64,000 bases of DNA from UBA6168 sp041392505 (GCA_041392505.1 JAWKLX010000007.1:186001-250000); one strand, 5' to 3'. Shown: positions 8,867 through 18,545, numbered from the stretch's first letter. Notes: generated by a model not told the origin, from the letters alone. Numbers and translations: made by a program.

Positions 8867-9157
8867 ATGGAGAACATTATTTCCAAACTCAACGATTTAG
8901 AGATTTTATTCAAATCTCAATGGTATAAGAAAGCCCTTACATTAGATGAGGTTGCAGCCTACACAGGACTGAGCAAATCCTACCTCTATAAACTCACCTC
9001 AACAGGTGGCATTCCCTGCTATAAACCCCGTTCCAAAATGGTCTATTTCGACAGGGAAGAAATAGATCAATGGCTCTTACAAAATCCAATCAAAACTAAG
9101 GCTGAAATAGACGCTGAGGCGGCTACTTACGTGGCCTCTAAAAACCAAAGGAAATGA
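8867..9157 (+). CDS. Helix-turn-helix excisionase-family protein
   Basis: This 96-residue DNA-binding protein has a MerR/excisionase-type helix-turn-helix: LTLDEVAAYTGLSKSYLYKL at about residues 25-44, followed by the wing PCYKPRSKMVYFDREEIDQWL. Such proteins are common in Bacteroidota integrative elements, where they act as recombination directionality factors or regulators of transfer genes. It is followed directly by the decayed rep region, the usual gene order in small mobilizable elements (excisionase, then replication/mobilization). With a defective integrase, any surviving role would be transcriptional. Confidence 0.85.
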   Translation: MENIISKLNDLEILFKSQWYKKALTLDEVAAYTGLSKSYLYKLTSTGGIPCYKPRSKMVYFDREEIDQWLLQNPIKTKAEIDAEAATYVASKNQRK

Positions 9158-9259
9158 AAAACTTAAGCAGCCCCAACCCGCATCGGGTGGGAAAATCTAT
9201 ACATTAGCACAAAGCGGGACAACGATGTTTGTTTAAGAGGCATAAAACCTCAAATTATT

Positions 9260-10226
9260 GTGCGATATGGAACAGATGTAAGCGATTTGAACGCTCTAAG
9301 CGGACGGGCAAAGCGTAAAATGATGACCCAATACATTACCTGCTGCCTTGTTGAAATAGCTATAGAAAAAGGAGATTTGAAAAGGGCGCAACAGTATTGA
9401 ACGCTTGGCATTGTCAATCCAAATTAACAAAAGCAAATGGCCGCATCTATGGGAAATATTGCAAAAACAGGTTTTGCCTTTGTGCTTGGCAAATAGGAAG
9501 CGGACATCATAAACAGATACTACCCTTTTCTTAGTTGCTGGGAAGACCCTCACTTTTTAACATTGACAGTTAAGGCGATCAAATCCTATCAACTAAACAT
9601 TTTCAAATGGATCGGTGCAGGAATGATTAAGGGAATGCAACGAATAACAGGAAAATACAAGTAGCGAGGGCAAAGAGGAATAGGCGAAAACTAATGGGTG
9701 TTAAATCTTGGAATGCATTTCAACCCAAACAGGAATACCTACAACCCACACTTCCATATCATTCTACCTAATGAGGAAATGCATTTGATATTAAGGGATG
9801 AATGGTTGCAACTTTGACGTAAAAAAACATGCCCACATTAACGCCCAACACATACGAAGGGTAGACAACTTGGAAAAAGATTTAGTGGAAACTATTAAGT
9901 ATGGGAGGCTTTTACAGAGCCGGATTTGATGAAAAACAAGAAAATCAAAATCCCACTCAATGATTTACGCCGCCGCTTTGGATAATATTTTTGTGGCCAT
10001 GAAAGGCCACTGTTTGAGTTTGATAGGTTTGGCTTCAATTTAATGCAAAAGCACTTCACCACGGCCAAAGAAAAGCCAAACATTGATTAACTACAAAACC
10101 TTTGATTACGACCTCATTTCAGGCGATTGGTTGAGCTTAGATAATTTAGAGCCGTTGACAGGCTACCAAATCCCCGGCCAACTGCAATACCTTTTAGACC
10201 ACCACATCGACACAGATTTGGACTAA
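9260..10226 (+). pseudogene. Decayed rolling-circle-type replication initiator (Rep)
   Basis: No full-length frame exists here, but successive frames keep pieces of one protein in order. They are: KRKMMTQYITCCLVEIAIEK; a Cys-rich piece (KYCKNRFCLC); motif I-like HFLTLTVKAIKSYQL; motif II-like YNPHFHIILPNEEMHLIL with its HxH; LEKDLVETIKYG; FTEPDLMKNKKIKIPLNDL; FDRFGFNLMQKHFTTAKEK; and a C-terminal piece ending GYQIPGQLQYLLDHHIDTD before TAA at 10224. FLTLT and HFH are hallmarks of plasmid Rep_1-type HUH initiators. At least six frameshifts or stops interrupt it, so it is a true relic. It suggests a plasmid-like ancestor. The start is approximate. Confidence 0.75.
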
Positions 10227-10300
10227 AAGATAGATCAATTTGCAGGCTATGTCTGAAATATTGTATTATTTCGCCCGATTTCAAAAACACGAAACCAAAC

Positions 10301-12466
10301 ATGACTGACCAAGATTTAGAACAAATCCTTTTTGATGGCTTGGACTTAGAAACTGGCTTAGAAGATAGGCTTTGGAACGCCGCCAACCGTCTAAGGGCAA
10401 ACTCCACACTAAAGGCAAGTGAATACGCTACCCCAGTTTTGGGTTTGATCTTCCTTAAATATGCTTCCAATAAATTTGAACAGGCCAAACATTTGGTGGA
10501 TGATGAAATACAACCCTTTGATGATGAGCATACCATTAAAGACATTTACATTTCCAAATGTGGGTTTTATTTGCCCGAACAATCCCGTTACAGCTATCTT
10601 TTGGAAGGAAAGTATAAGGAAGAAAGCAAAGGCACGAAGACGCTACAAAAGGCCATTATTGAGGCGATGGAAGGTATAGAGGAATGGAACGAAAACCTAA
10701 AGGATGCACTTCCTAAACAGCAATATGCAACTTTGGGGGACAATACTAAAGGAGCTATTGATGAAATTTTGACTGGATTATTAAAGGAATTTTCTACAAT
10801 ACCCGTTGATGCAGAGGGCGATTTGTTCGGTAAAATCTACGAATACTTTTTAGGGAAATTCGCTTTGGCAGAAGGCCAGAAAGGTGGACAGTTCTTTACC
10901 CCTACCTCCATTGTAAAGTTGATTGTGGAGGTGATAGAACCCTATAAAGGGAAAATATTTGACCCGTCATGTGGGAGCGGTGGTATGTTCGTACAATCGG
11001 CCAAATTCATCAAAAGGCATCAGCACCAAGCAAATAACCTTTCCATTTATGGACAGGAACGGACAGGCGACACGGTGGATTTGGCTAAAATGAACTTGGC
11101 CGTCAACGGTTTGAACGGCGATATAAAAAACGTCAATTCCTACTATGACGACCCTTTTGAAATTGATAAATTCATCAATGAAAATGGACATGGTGAATTT
11201 GATTACGTAATGGCCAACCCGCCTTTCAATGTTAGTGATGTGGTGGAAGAAAAAGTAACCAATGCCACCCGTTTCAATTTCTACGGACTCCCTGCCAAAC
11301 CTTCCAAATCCACTTCCACCAATAAGAACAAGCAAAAACTAACCACCATTGGAAACGCCAATTACCTATGGGCTAACCTTTTTGGTTCGTCACTGAACAA
11401 AAAAGGACGGGCGGGTTTTGTCATGGCCAATTCTGCTTCCGATGCCAGAGGGGTGGAACAGGAGGTACGGGAAAACATCATTAAAAAAGGAATGGTGGAT
11501 GTGATTGTGGCCGTTTCTTCCAATTTCTTTCTTTCCGTCATTTTGCCGATTACCTTGTGGTTTTTTGACAAAGGCAAACCAGCCCACCGAAAGGACAAAA
11601 CCCTTTTCATTGATGCCCGAAATATTTACACGCAGGTAAACCGAGCTATACGGACATTCACCCAAAGTCAATTATTTGACATAGCGGCGATTGTGTGGCT
11701 ATACAGGGATGAAAAGGAAAAATACGATGCCCTCATCCAATTGTATAAAGATACCCTCACACGTTGGGAGATTGGCACTATCGAAAACCCCAAAAACGAG
11801 AGCCGACCTTTTGACGGCATAGAAGCAGCCACCAATGATTTGAAAAATACCTTGGCCGACTTGCACGATGCTTTGAAACAATGGTATGAAACTGTTAACC
11901 CACTTTTGGAAAAAGAAGGCATTGACCAAACAGTGGAAACCCAAACCACCAACGAGGACGGAAAAGAAAAAACGACCACCATTTCTTTTGCTGAAAAACT
12001 AAATGGGATAAACGAGGGCGACATAATCGCAGGCTATAAAACCCTGAGTGACCTCACCACCTTTGCGGAGCGCAACCTGAAAATAAAAAAGGACAAAACC
12101 TTTTCCGACCTGAAAGTAAAATCCTTACTAAAAATAGCTACCGCCGCCTTTGAACACCATCAGTTTATTTCCGAGCGGATCAGCTATTTTAAAAACCATT
12201 TGGCATGGCATAAAAAGCGATTCCCAAAAGGCGGCTATGCCGATGTGGAAGGGCTTTGCAAAATAGCGGACTTGGCCGACATCGAAGAACAAAATTATTC
12301 CCTCAATGCGGGGCGATATGTGGGAGTGGCACTGGAAGAAGACAATTTGACCGCCGAAGAATTTAAAGTGGAAATGATGGCATTGCACCAGCACTTATTG
12401 AAGTTGAATAAGGAAGCGGCAAGTTTGGAGGAATTGATTAATGTTAATTTAAAAGAGGTGTTTTAA
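10301..12466 (+). CDS. hsdM: Type I restriction-modification methyltransferase subunit
   Basis: HsdM adds N6-methyl groups to adenine in the recognition sequence set by HsdS, protecting host DNA. The 721-residue protein has a four-helix N-terminal domain, the AdoMet-binding motif FDPSCGSGGMFVQS near residue 221 and the catalytic NPPF motif (MANPPFNVSDV) near residue 307. It is longer than the usual ~500 residues. Residues about 450-700 form a charged helical extension including a repeated-looking KTLSDLTTFAER/KTFSDLKVKSLL segment. The stop codon overlaps the hsdS ATG by one base (TAATG), so translation is probably coupled. Confidence 0.95.
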   Translation: MTDQDLEQILFDGLDLETGLEDRLWNAANRLRANSTLKASEYATPVLGLIFLKYASNKFEQAKHLVDDEIQPFDDEHTIKDIYISKCGFYLPEQSRYSYLLEGKYKEESKGTKTLQKAIIEAMEGIEEWNENLKDALPKQQYATLGDNTKGAIDEILTGLLKEFSTIPVDAEGDLFGKIYEYFLGKFALAEGQKGGQFFTPTSIVKLIVEVIEPYKGKIFDPSCGSGGMFVQSAKFIKRHQHQANNLSIYGQERTGDTVDLAKMNLAVNGLNGDIKNVNSYYDDPFEIDKFINENGHGEFDYVMANPPFNVSDVVEEKVTNATRFNFYGLPAKPSKSTSTNKNKQKLTTIGNANYLWANLFGSSLNKKGRAGFVMANSASDARGVEQEVRENIIKKGMVDVIVAVSSNFFLSVILPITLWFFDKGKPAHRKDKTLFIDARNIYTQVNRAIRTFTQSQLFDIAAIVWLYRDEKEKYDALIQLYKDTLTRWEIGTIENPKNESRPFDGIEAATNDLKNTLADLHDALKQWYETVNPLLEKEGIDQTVETQTTNEDGKEKTTTISFAEKLNGINEGDIIAGYKTLSDLTTFAERNLKIKKDKTFSDLKVKSLLKIATAAFEHHQFISERISYFKNHLAWHKKRFPKGGYADVEGLCKIADLADIEEQNYSLNAGRYVGVALEEDNLTAEEFKVEMMALHQHLLKLNKEAASLEELINVNLKEVF

Positions 12467-13614
12467 TGGATTGGAAAGAAATAAAAATAAAAGATTTAGG
12501 TGAAATATTAACTGGCAATACTCCACCCACAACACAAAGAAAATTTTATGGTGATGAATATACTTTTATCAAACCAACAGATATGGTTTCAGACCAAAGA
12601 TATGTTTATGAAACGGGAGAAAGATTTTCAGAGCTTGGATATAAAAGATTCAAAAAGTATTTATTACCAATTGACACAACGGTTGTTGTAACCATTGGCA
12701 CTATCGGCAAACTTTGCCTTACAAGAGAGCCAAGTTTTACCAATCAAGCGACAAACGCAATTGTAGTAGATGAAAATGAGTTCGATAAAAAATTCATCTA
12801 CTATCTTATGGTTTACAATAACCCAAAAGTTAAGAATTTATCAAGTGGTACGGCGTCAGGACGTGAGAATGTAAGTAAAGGAGTTTTTGAAAGCATAAAA
12901 GTTAATGTCCCTTCCTTAGAATCGCAAAAAAAAATAGCCCACATCCTTTCCACCTATGACGACCTCATCGAAAACAATCAAAAGCGCATAGCCATTTTAG
13001 AGCAGATGGCGCAAAATATTTATAAAGAATGGTTTGTGAGGTTTCGGTTTCCGGGTTGGGAGGAGGTGGTGTTTGTTGATGATTTGCCGGAGGGGTGGAG
13101 AGTAGAACAATTAGGGAATTTTATTGAAATAAAAAAAGGGAAAAACATAACAAGAAATACAATTACAGAGGGTAAAGTCCCTGTAATTGCAGGTGGTTTG
13201 AATCCTGCCTATTTTCACAATGAGGCCAATACAATTTCTCCAACAATAACAATAAGTGCATCTGGAGCAAATGCAGGATTTGTTAACCTTTACTATGAAA
13301 ACATTTGGGCTTCTGATTGCTCATATATTGATTCAGAAATGACTACTTTCCTTTATTATGTTTTCTTAACGTTAAAAGTCAGGCAAAAGGAAGTTTATAA
13401 TTTGCAAAAAGGGTCTGCACAGCCACATGTTTATCCAAAAGATTTAATGAGATTAAACATTGATTTACCTTCAATATCAATTGTTGAAAAATTTGAAAAA
13501 TTAATTACTCCTATTTTTGAACAGATTAAAGCACTTACTACAAAAAATGAAATCCTACAACAAACCCGCAACCGCCTACTTCCCCGCCTCCTAAGCGGCC
13601 AACTAAAAGTATAA
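12466..13614 (+). CDS. hsdS: Type I restriction-modification specificity subunit
   Basis: HsdS recognises the split DNA target and docks HsdM and HsdR. The 382-residue protein has two target-recognition domains (about 1-150 and 205-350). Each is followed by a conserved helix: SQKKIAHILSTYDDLIENNQ with KRIAILEQMAQNIYKEWFVRF in the middle, and LITPIFEQIKALTTKNEIL with LLPRLLSGQLKV at the C-terminus. The length is typical. Each TRD begins with a motif of the form EIKIKDLGEILTGNTP or WRVEQLGNFIEIKKGKNI. The TRDs are too variable for the recognition sequence to be predicted. It overlaps hsdM by one base and lies 9 bp before the HipA-like gene. Confidence 0.93.
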   Translation: MDWKEIKIKDLGEILTGNTPPTTQRKFYGDEYTFIKPTDMVSDQRYVYETGERFSELGYKRFKKYLLPIDTTVVVTIGTIGKLCLTREPSFTNQATNAIVVDENEFDKKFIYYLMVYNNPKVKNLSSGTASGRENVSKGVFESIKVNVPSLESQKKIAHILSTYDDLIENNQKRIAILEQMAQNIYKEWFVRFRFPGWEEVVFVDDLPEGWRVEQLGNFIEIKKGKNITRNTITEGKVPVIAGGLNPAYFHNEANTISPTITISASGANAGFVNLYYENIWASDCSYIDSEMTTFLYYVFLTLKVRQKEVYNLQKGSAQPHVYPKDLMRLNIDLPSISIVEKFEKLITPIFEQIKALTTKNEILQQTRNRLLPRLLSGQLKV

Positions 13615-13623
13615 ACCAAGCCA

Positions 13624-14772
13624 ATGAAAGTGGATAAACTATATCGTCTAAGAAATAACCCCGTCAAAGTATATGGATTTGCTGAAAACGGGGATTGGGC
13701 TTTGCTAAGGGATGAAAAAGCAGAGGACGCAGCCAGTGGCGGGAAATTGAACCATTTCATCAAAAACTATAATGGGGGCGTTTCTATTGATAAAATACAT
13801 GGTTGTGTTCCGCCATTGAGGGAAGACTATTACCGAGTTTTGAGAGATGATGTTGGGGGCGATGCCCCAAAGGATTTTATCCAAGTCTATGAATATGGAA
13901 CGGCGAAGAAATCCAACCCCAAACAATGGGAAAAACACATTGCCAAAGTAGGCCACAAATGGTATCCGTTGGAAAGTGTTTCTGAATATTTGCTAAACAG
14001 GATTGGGGAGGTATTGGGTTTGGAAATGGCTTATTCCCAATTGCGGGTGGTGCATGGACAGTTGCGTTTTTTAAGCAGGTATTTTCTGAAAGAGGATGAA
14101 AGTTTGTTCCACGGCGCTCAAATTTATTCCGCTTATCTTGTGGAAAATGATGATCGGTTTGTTCAAGAGATAGAAAACCTAAATTGGTCGAGGGCGCTTT
14201 TCACTTTTCAATTCACAAATGAGGCTGTAAAGTTTGCCTTTCCTAACCAGCATTCTAAGCTAATGAACTCTTTGGTGAGGTTACTGGTTTTTGATGCCAT
14301 TTCGGGGAACAACGACAGACATTTTTACAATTGGGGCGTTATTACCAATGTCAAAGGAGATCGAGAACCGAGGTTTTCACCGATCTATGATTCTGCCAGA
14401 GGATTGTTTTGGAATAGAAGTGAAGAAGTGATATTGGGCAAATTTTATGAAGGCAAAGAAAAAAATATTAAAATTAAACAAGCAACATTAGAAAAATACA
14501 TACGATCTTCACGCCCTAAAATTGGTTGGGATGGATGGGAAGGAAAGGAAGAGATCAATCATTTTGAACTGATACAGCTAATCAACCATCATTATCCTGA
14601 GCATAAAAAAACTTGTAATGAACTGTTAAAAAACGTACATTTACAATCCATCCTAAAACTGTTAGCCACAGAGTTTAAAACATTTTATAGTCCACTTCGT
14701 TATCAATTAATGTCTGAATGTCTCAAACAAAGGTTTGAACATCTTCAAAAACTTTGTAATCAAAGCCTATGA
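13624..14772 (+). CDS. HipA-like serine/threonine kinase (kinase core, split form)
   Basis: The 382-residue protein carries the HipA kinase signature. Catalytic loop GNNDRHFYNWG supplies Asp231 and Asn236, and PIYDSARGL supplies the metal-binding Asp256. KVGHKWYPLESVSEYLLNRI (about residues 102-121) and LRFLSRYFLK resemble the HipA core around its phosphoacceptor loop. HipA toxins phosphorylate glutamyl- or tryptophanyl-tRNA synthetase and stop growth. The HipA N-terminal subdomain is missing here and is encoded by the next gene, overlapping at ATGA, as in split HipBST-type systems but in reversed order. About 95 N-terminal residues are of unknown type. It lies inside the hsd locus, 9 bp after hsdS. 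No HipB-like DNA-binding antitoxin is visible. Confidence 0.8.
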   Translation: MKVDKLYRLRNNPVKVYGFAENGDWALLRDEKAEDAASGGKLNHFIKNYNGGVSIDKIHGCVPPLREDYYRVLRDDVGGDAPKDFIQVYEYGTAKKSNPKQWEKHIAKVGHKWYPLESVSEYLLNRIGEVLGLEMAYSQLRVVHGQLRFLSRYFLKEDESLFHGAQIYSAYLVENDDRFVQEIENLNWSRALFTFQFTNEAVKFAFPNQHSKLMNSLVRLLVFDAISGNNDRHFYNWGVITNVKGDREPRFSPIYDSARGLFWNRSEEVILGKFYEGKEKNIKIKQATLEKYIRSSRPKIGWDGWEGKEEINHFELIQLINHHYPEHKKTCNELLKNVHLQSILKLLATEFKTFYSPLRYQLMSECLKQRFEHLQKLCNQSL

Positions 14773-15155
14773 TTAAGTACCTCAAACGGTGGAAAACGGA
14801 CGACCAAGAAGATTTGGTCACTCCAACAGACGAAACCCGAATATTTGAACTCAAATATCGGAGGTTGTTAGTTGGTACGTTGAAACTGGAAGATGGTATT
14901 TGGAGTTTTCAGTATTCAAAAGAGTTTAAGGAACAAACCACAATCAAACCATTGACTGATTTCCCAAATGTGGATAAGGTCTATGCCAGTGAAGAATTGT
15001 ATCCTTTCTTTGTTGAACGCATTCCAAGTACCAAACAACCGAAGGTGCAAAAAGTGATTAGGGAAAATAACATTGATGCTACAAATGAGGCGGACTTACT
15101 GCGTTATTTTGGGCTTCATTCCATCTCTAATCCATTTTCGTTGTCGCCTTCTTAG
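14769..15155 (+). CDS. HipA N-terminal-domain (HipS-like) protein
   Basis: This 128-residue protein matches the small N-terminal subdomain of HipA (couple_hipA-type): RRLLVGTLKLEDGIWSFQYS, then PLTDFPN and ASEELYPFFVERIPS, which recalls the L.PFF.NLLPE signature. In HipBST systems the equivalent stand-alone protein (HipS) acts as antitoxin to the kinase. Its ATG overlaps the kinase stop codon by four bases, so the two are translationally coupled and probably interact. The last ~35 residues (VIRENNIDATNEADLLRYFG) resemble the linker helix seen at the end of this domain. A terminator follows at 15183, closing the hsdM-hsdS-kinase-HipS unit. Confidence 0.75.
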   Translation: MIKYLKRWKTDDQEDLVTPTDETRIFELKYRRLLVGTLKLEDGIWSFQYSKEFKEQTTIKPLTDFPNVDKVYASEELYPFFVERIPSTKQPKVQKVIRENNIDATNEADLLRYFGLHSISNPFSLSPS

Positions 15156-15182
15156 AATTAATTAAAAAATCTTCTATATTTC

Positions 15183-15226
15183 GAGCCAAACTGGGATAAC
15201 TTCTTAGTTTGGCTCTTGTTTTTTAG
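15183..15226 (+). terminator. Rho-independent terminator between the Hip pair and hsdR
   Basis: GAGCCAAACT (15183-15192) pairs perfectly with AGTTTGGCTC (15206-15215) and is followed by TTGTTTTTTAG. It separates hsdR from the hsdM-hsdS-Hip unit. Confidence 0.8.
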
Positions 15227-15269
15227 ATAGTATAGTAAATGATATTCTTACACCCATTCATACATAATT

Positions 15270-18200
15270 ATGGCAAATTTTATATTTGAGGAAGAAATAC
15301 AAAAGGAATTAGTACAATTGTTTTTAAAGGAATTGCGGTACGATGAGCACTTGTATTGTGAGTACGATGATAGTAAATTAGGCAGGCTAAACGAAAAAAA
15401 AGTAGTTAGTAGAAACCGTTTGCAGGCCGCTTTGGAGGCCATCAATGACCACCTGCCAACCCACCAAAAAGACGAAGCCATTCGGGAGGCCATTCGGGAA
15501 ATCACCCGCAACAGGTCATCCCTTACCGCCTTGGCAGCCAATAAGGAAGTTCACAAACTTTTGAAAGATGGTTTCCCAATTAAGTTAAAAGACGATAAGG
15601 GCATCGAGCAGCCCGAAAAGGTGATCTACATTGATTTTCACCGCCAAACGAAGAACCATTTTATGGTGGTGGAGGAATTACCTATAATTGGGAAAAAGTC
15701 TTGCAGGACTGATTTGCTGGTTTATGTAAATGGCCTGCCCTTGGTATTTATCGAATTGAAAAACTCCAATGTAGAAGTTAAAAACGCTTACACCAATAAC
15801 CTTTACCGATACAAAAGGGACATCCCCGTTTTATTCAATTACAATGCTTTCAATATTTTATCCAATGGGGAGACAACAAAGGTTGGTAGCTATACCGCCT
15901 CCTGGGAACATTTTAACGAATGGAAACGGATCGAAGATGAAAAGGAGGCTTATGATCCAGAGGAGGAAGGCATTAGTTTAGAACGGTTCATAAAGGGCAT
16001 GTGCGACAAAAAACGATTGTTGGATATTTTGGAAAACTTCATTTTCTACTTTTCAAACAAAGCAAAAATCGTAGCAAAGAACCATCAATATATTGGTGTT
16101 AATAATGGGATTGCCTCTTTTGAAAACAGGTTAAAGAAGGAAGGGAAATTAGGGGTGTTTTGGCATACACAGGGCAGCGGCAAAAGCTACTCTATGATTT
16201 TCTTCGCCATGAAAGTGTTTAGAAAATTTACGGGTGATTACACCTTTGTTATAGTTACCGATAGGGATAGTTTGGACGACCAAATATTTAAGAATTTCCT
16301 CAAAGCCGAAGTGATAAGTGAAAAAGACGAAGCCAAAGCCCAAAGTAGGGAGCATCTAAAAACGATGTTGGGAGAAGGGAACAAAAAATACATCTTCACC
16401 TTAATACAAAAGTTCGGAACAGAAAAAGGGGAAGAATTTCCAAAGTTGACCGATAGGAAGGACATCATTGTTTTGGTGGATGAAGCCCACCGAACCCAGT
16501 ACAACACGTTTGCCCAAAATATGCGTACCGCTATGCCCAACGCCAATTATTTGGCTTTCACGGGTACGCCGCTTTTAGATGCCAATGAAACCACAAAAGA
16601 ATGGTTCGGGGAATATGTGAGCGAATACAACTTTGCCCAAAGTGTGGAAGATGGGGCAACCGTTCCAATCTATTATGACAATCGAGTGCCGGAAGTGCAA
16701 TTGGGCAACAGTTATATCAATGATGATTTGGCTGAAATAGTGGAGAAGGACAATCTAACACCTGAACAGGAAGAAAGGCTAAAATTGAAATATGCCAATG
16801 AATTGGAAATCATCAAACGGGATTCCCGATTGGACAAAATTGCTGAGGACATAGTAAAGCATTTCCCTTATCGGGAATACCGAGGCAAAGCAATGGTTAT
16901 ATCAGTGGATAAATACACCACCGTCAAAATGTACGACAAGGTGCAAACTCATTGGAAAGCAGAGAAACGGAAACTAAATAATGAGATTTCCAGAGGTGAT
17001 TTGACCGTCAAAGAAATGGAAGAAAAGCGGGCGATTCTAAAATTCATGAGGGAAACGGAAATGTTTGTAGTGATAAGCAAAGAGGGGGATGAAGAGGACA
17101 AATTTGCTAAACAGGGATTGGATATAAAGCCTCATCGTAGCTTTATGGATAAAAAATATGGAAATGAAAAATTGACACTCAAAGACCGCTTTCAAAAAGA
17201 TGATGACCCTTTCCGATTGGTTTTCCTTTGTTCCAAATGGCTAACTGGTTTTGATAGCCCAACCATCAGTACTTTGTATTTGGACAAGCCAATGCAAAAC
17301 CATACGCTTATGCAAACCATTGCCAGAGCTAACCGAGTTTCAGAGGATAAAGAATGTGGTTTAGTGATTGATTATTTTGGTGTTTTTGAGAATTTGGAAA
17401 AGGCTTTTGAGAAATATGGAAAGAAGCATAACAAAGAAATAAAGGAAGGTGAAATTCCAGCATACAACAAAGAGGCGCTCCACCATTTATTGGAGAAAAC
17501 TGTTCAGGCAGGGAAAGAATTTTTAAGTGTAAATGGTTGTGAGTTGGATTTGATATTGGACAATGAAAGCAAGTTCAAGCAAATTAAGTACTTCGCTCTC
17601 TTCGCCAATAACCTATCAAAGACTGAGGAACTAAGGAAGGAGTTCAATGTTCATGAAAACGCCATCAGAAACATCTACCAAGCTACTCAACCAGACAATG
17701 AGATGGCTAAAAAGCACAAACGCACCAAAGAGGCTTATGAATACCTCCGCCAATTTGTGAACCGAACAGGGGGCGGTGGTGATTATGATACAGCGGTGGA
17801 TAGAACAAGGATTTTGATGGATGAAAGTATTGATGCAAATAATGAAGCTGCCAAAGACAAAGCTATCAGCTATAACATTAAACACGGTTCGGCCTTGGAT
17901 TTACGAAACCTAAATTTTGAAGAGGTGGAAAAAAAATTCAAAGCGACAGAATTGAAATATTTGGCGATAGTTGACATCAAAGACTTTTTACAAGATCAAT
18001 TAGAACGAATGCTCCGAACGAATAACACCCGCATTGACTTTGCCAAACGGTTACAAGAAATAATTGACCGCTACAACGCCAAAACCAGTGATGTAAACTT
18101 ATTCTTTGCTGAACTGAAAGCATACGCCGAAAGGCTAAGAGCCGAAGACCTAAGAGCGCAAAGCGAAGGGTTGACAGAGGAGGAACTACAAATATTTGAC

Positions 18201-18479
18201 CTTCTCTATAAAGAAAAGCTGACCAAAGAGGAAAAGCAAAAAGTGAAATTGGCCTCCAAAGAATTATTGGAAAAGCTAAAAGCAGAAGAAGATAAAGTTT
18301 TGGTGGTGGACTGGCACAAGAACCAACGGCAAAGGATCAATGTGGAGCGGTATATTATGAAACAGCTTTACCCGCATTTGGAAGGAGTGTATGACATGCC
18401 GACCTTCAAAGAAAAATCAAAGGAAGTGTTTGGGTTTATGATGGATCAGGCGGATAATAGGAGTAGAGGATATGCTTAA
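15270..18479 (+). CDS. hsdR: Type I restriction-modification endonuclease/translocase subunit
   Basis: HsdR translocates and cuts unmethylated DNA in complex with HsdM and HsdS. The 1069-residue protein has an N-terminal PD-(D/E)xK nuclease (TDLLVYVNGLPLVFIELKN, ExK near residue 163). It is followed by the SF2 motor with Walker A in HTQGSGKSYSM (near residue 298), the DEAH box VDEAHRTQYN (near 403), FTGTPL, and late helicase motifs around KWLTGFDSPTISTLYLDKPM and QTIARANR. The C-terminal 300 residues are helical and charged, as expected for HsdM contact. Length is normal. It has its own leader after the 15183 terminator, so expression is probably separate from that of the methylase. Confidence 0.95.
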   Translation: MANFIFEEEIQKELVQLFLKELRYDEHLYCEYDDSKLGRLNEKKVVSRNRLQAALEAINDHLPTHQKDEAIREAIREITRNRSSLTALAANKEVHKLLKDGFPIKLKDDKGIEQPEKVIYIDFHRQTKNHFMVVEELPIIGKKSCRTDLLVYVNGLPLVFIELKNSNVEVKNAYTNNLYRYKRDIPVLFNYNAFNILSNGETTKVGSYTASWEHFNEWKRIEDEKEAYDPEEEGISLERFIKGMCDKKRLLDILENFIFYFSNKAKIVAKNHQYIGVNNGIASFENRLKKEGKLGVFWHTQGSGKSYSMIFFAMKVFRKFTGDYTFVIVTDRDSLDDQIFKNFLKAEVISEKDEAKAQSREHLKTMLGEGNKKYIFTLIQKFGTEKGEEFPKLTDRKDIIVLVDEAHRTQYNTFAQNMRTAMPNANYLAFTGTPLLDANETTKEWFGEYVSEYNFAQSVEDGATVPIYYDNRVPEVQLGNSYINDDLAEIVEKDNLTPEQEERLKLKYANELEIIKRDSRLDKIAEDIVKHFPYREYRGKAMVISVDKYTTVKMYDKVQTHWKAEKRKLNNEISRGDLTVKEMEEKRAILKFMRETEMFVVISKEGDEEDKFAKQGLDIKPHRSFMDKKYGNEKLTLKDRFQKDDDPFRLVFLCSKWLTGFDSPTISTLYLDKPMQNHTLMQTIARANRVSEDKECGLVIDYFGVFENLEKAFEKYGKKHNKEIKEGEIPAYNKEALHHLLEKTVQAGKEFLSVNGCELDLILDNESKFKQIKYFALFANNLSKTEELRKEFNVHENAIRNIYQATQPDNEMAKKHKRTKEAYEYLRQFVNRTGGGGDYDTAVDRTRILMDESIDANNEAAKDKAISYNIKHGSALDLRNLNFEEVEKKFKATELKYLAIVDIKDFLQDQLERMLRTNNTRIDFAKRLQEIIDRYNAKTSDVNLFFAELKAYAERLRAEDLRAQSEGLTEEELQIFDLLYKEKLTKEEKQKVKLASKELLEKLKAEEDKVLVVDWHKNQRQRINVERYIMKQLYPHLEGVYDMPTFKEKSKEVFGFMMDQADNRSRGYA

Positions 18480-18500
18480 CAAAGGATGAAAACGAAGGTT

Positions 18501-18529
18501 TTTGTAACCATTTGTTACCTATTTGTTAC
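18501..18529 (+). promoter_or_regulatory. Integrase arm-type repeats, right end
   Basis: TTTGTAAC (18501-18508), TTTGTTAC (18511-18518) and TTTGTTAC (18522-18529) are spaced about 11 bp apart, one helical turn. They match the repeats at 6373-6398 at the other end of the island and lie about 50 bp inside the attachment site. Confidence 0.6.
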
Positions 18530-18545
18530 CCATAAAAACAAAAAA

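Noticed and set aside
13624..14772. Reading the kinase as a standard HipAB toxin-antitoxin
   Set aside because: No HipB-type helix-turn-helix gene is adjacent; the only HTH protein, at 8867, is excisionase-like and 4.5 kb away.
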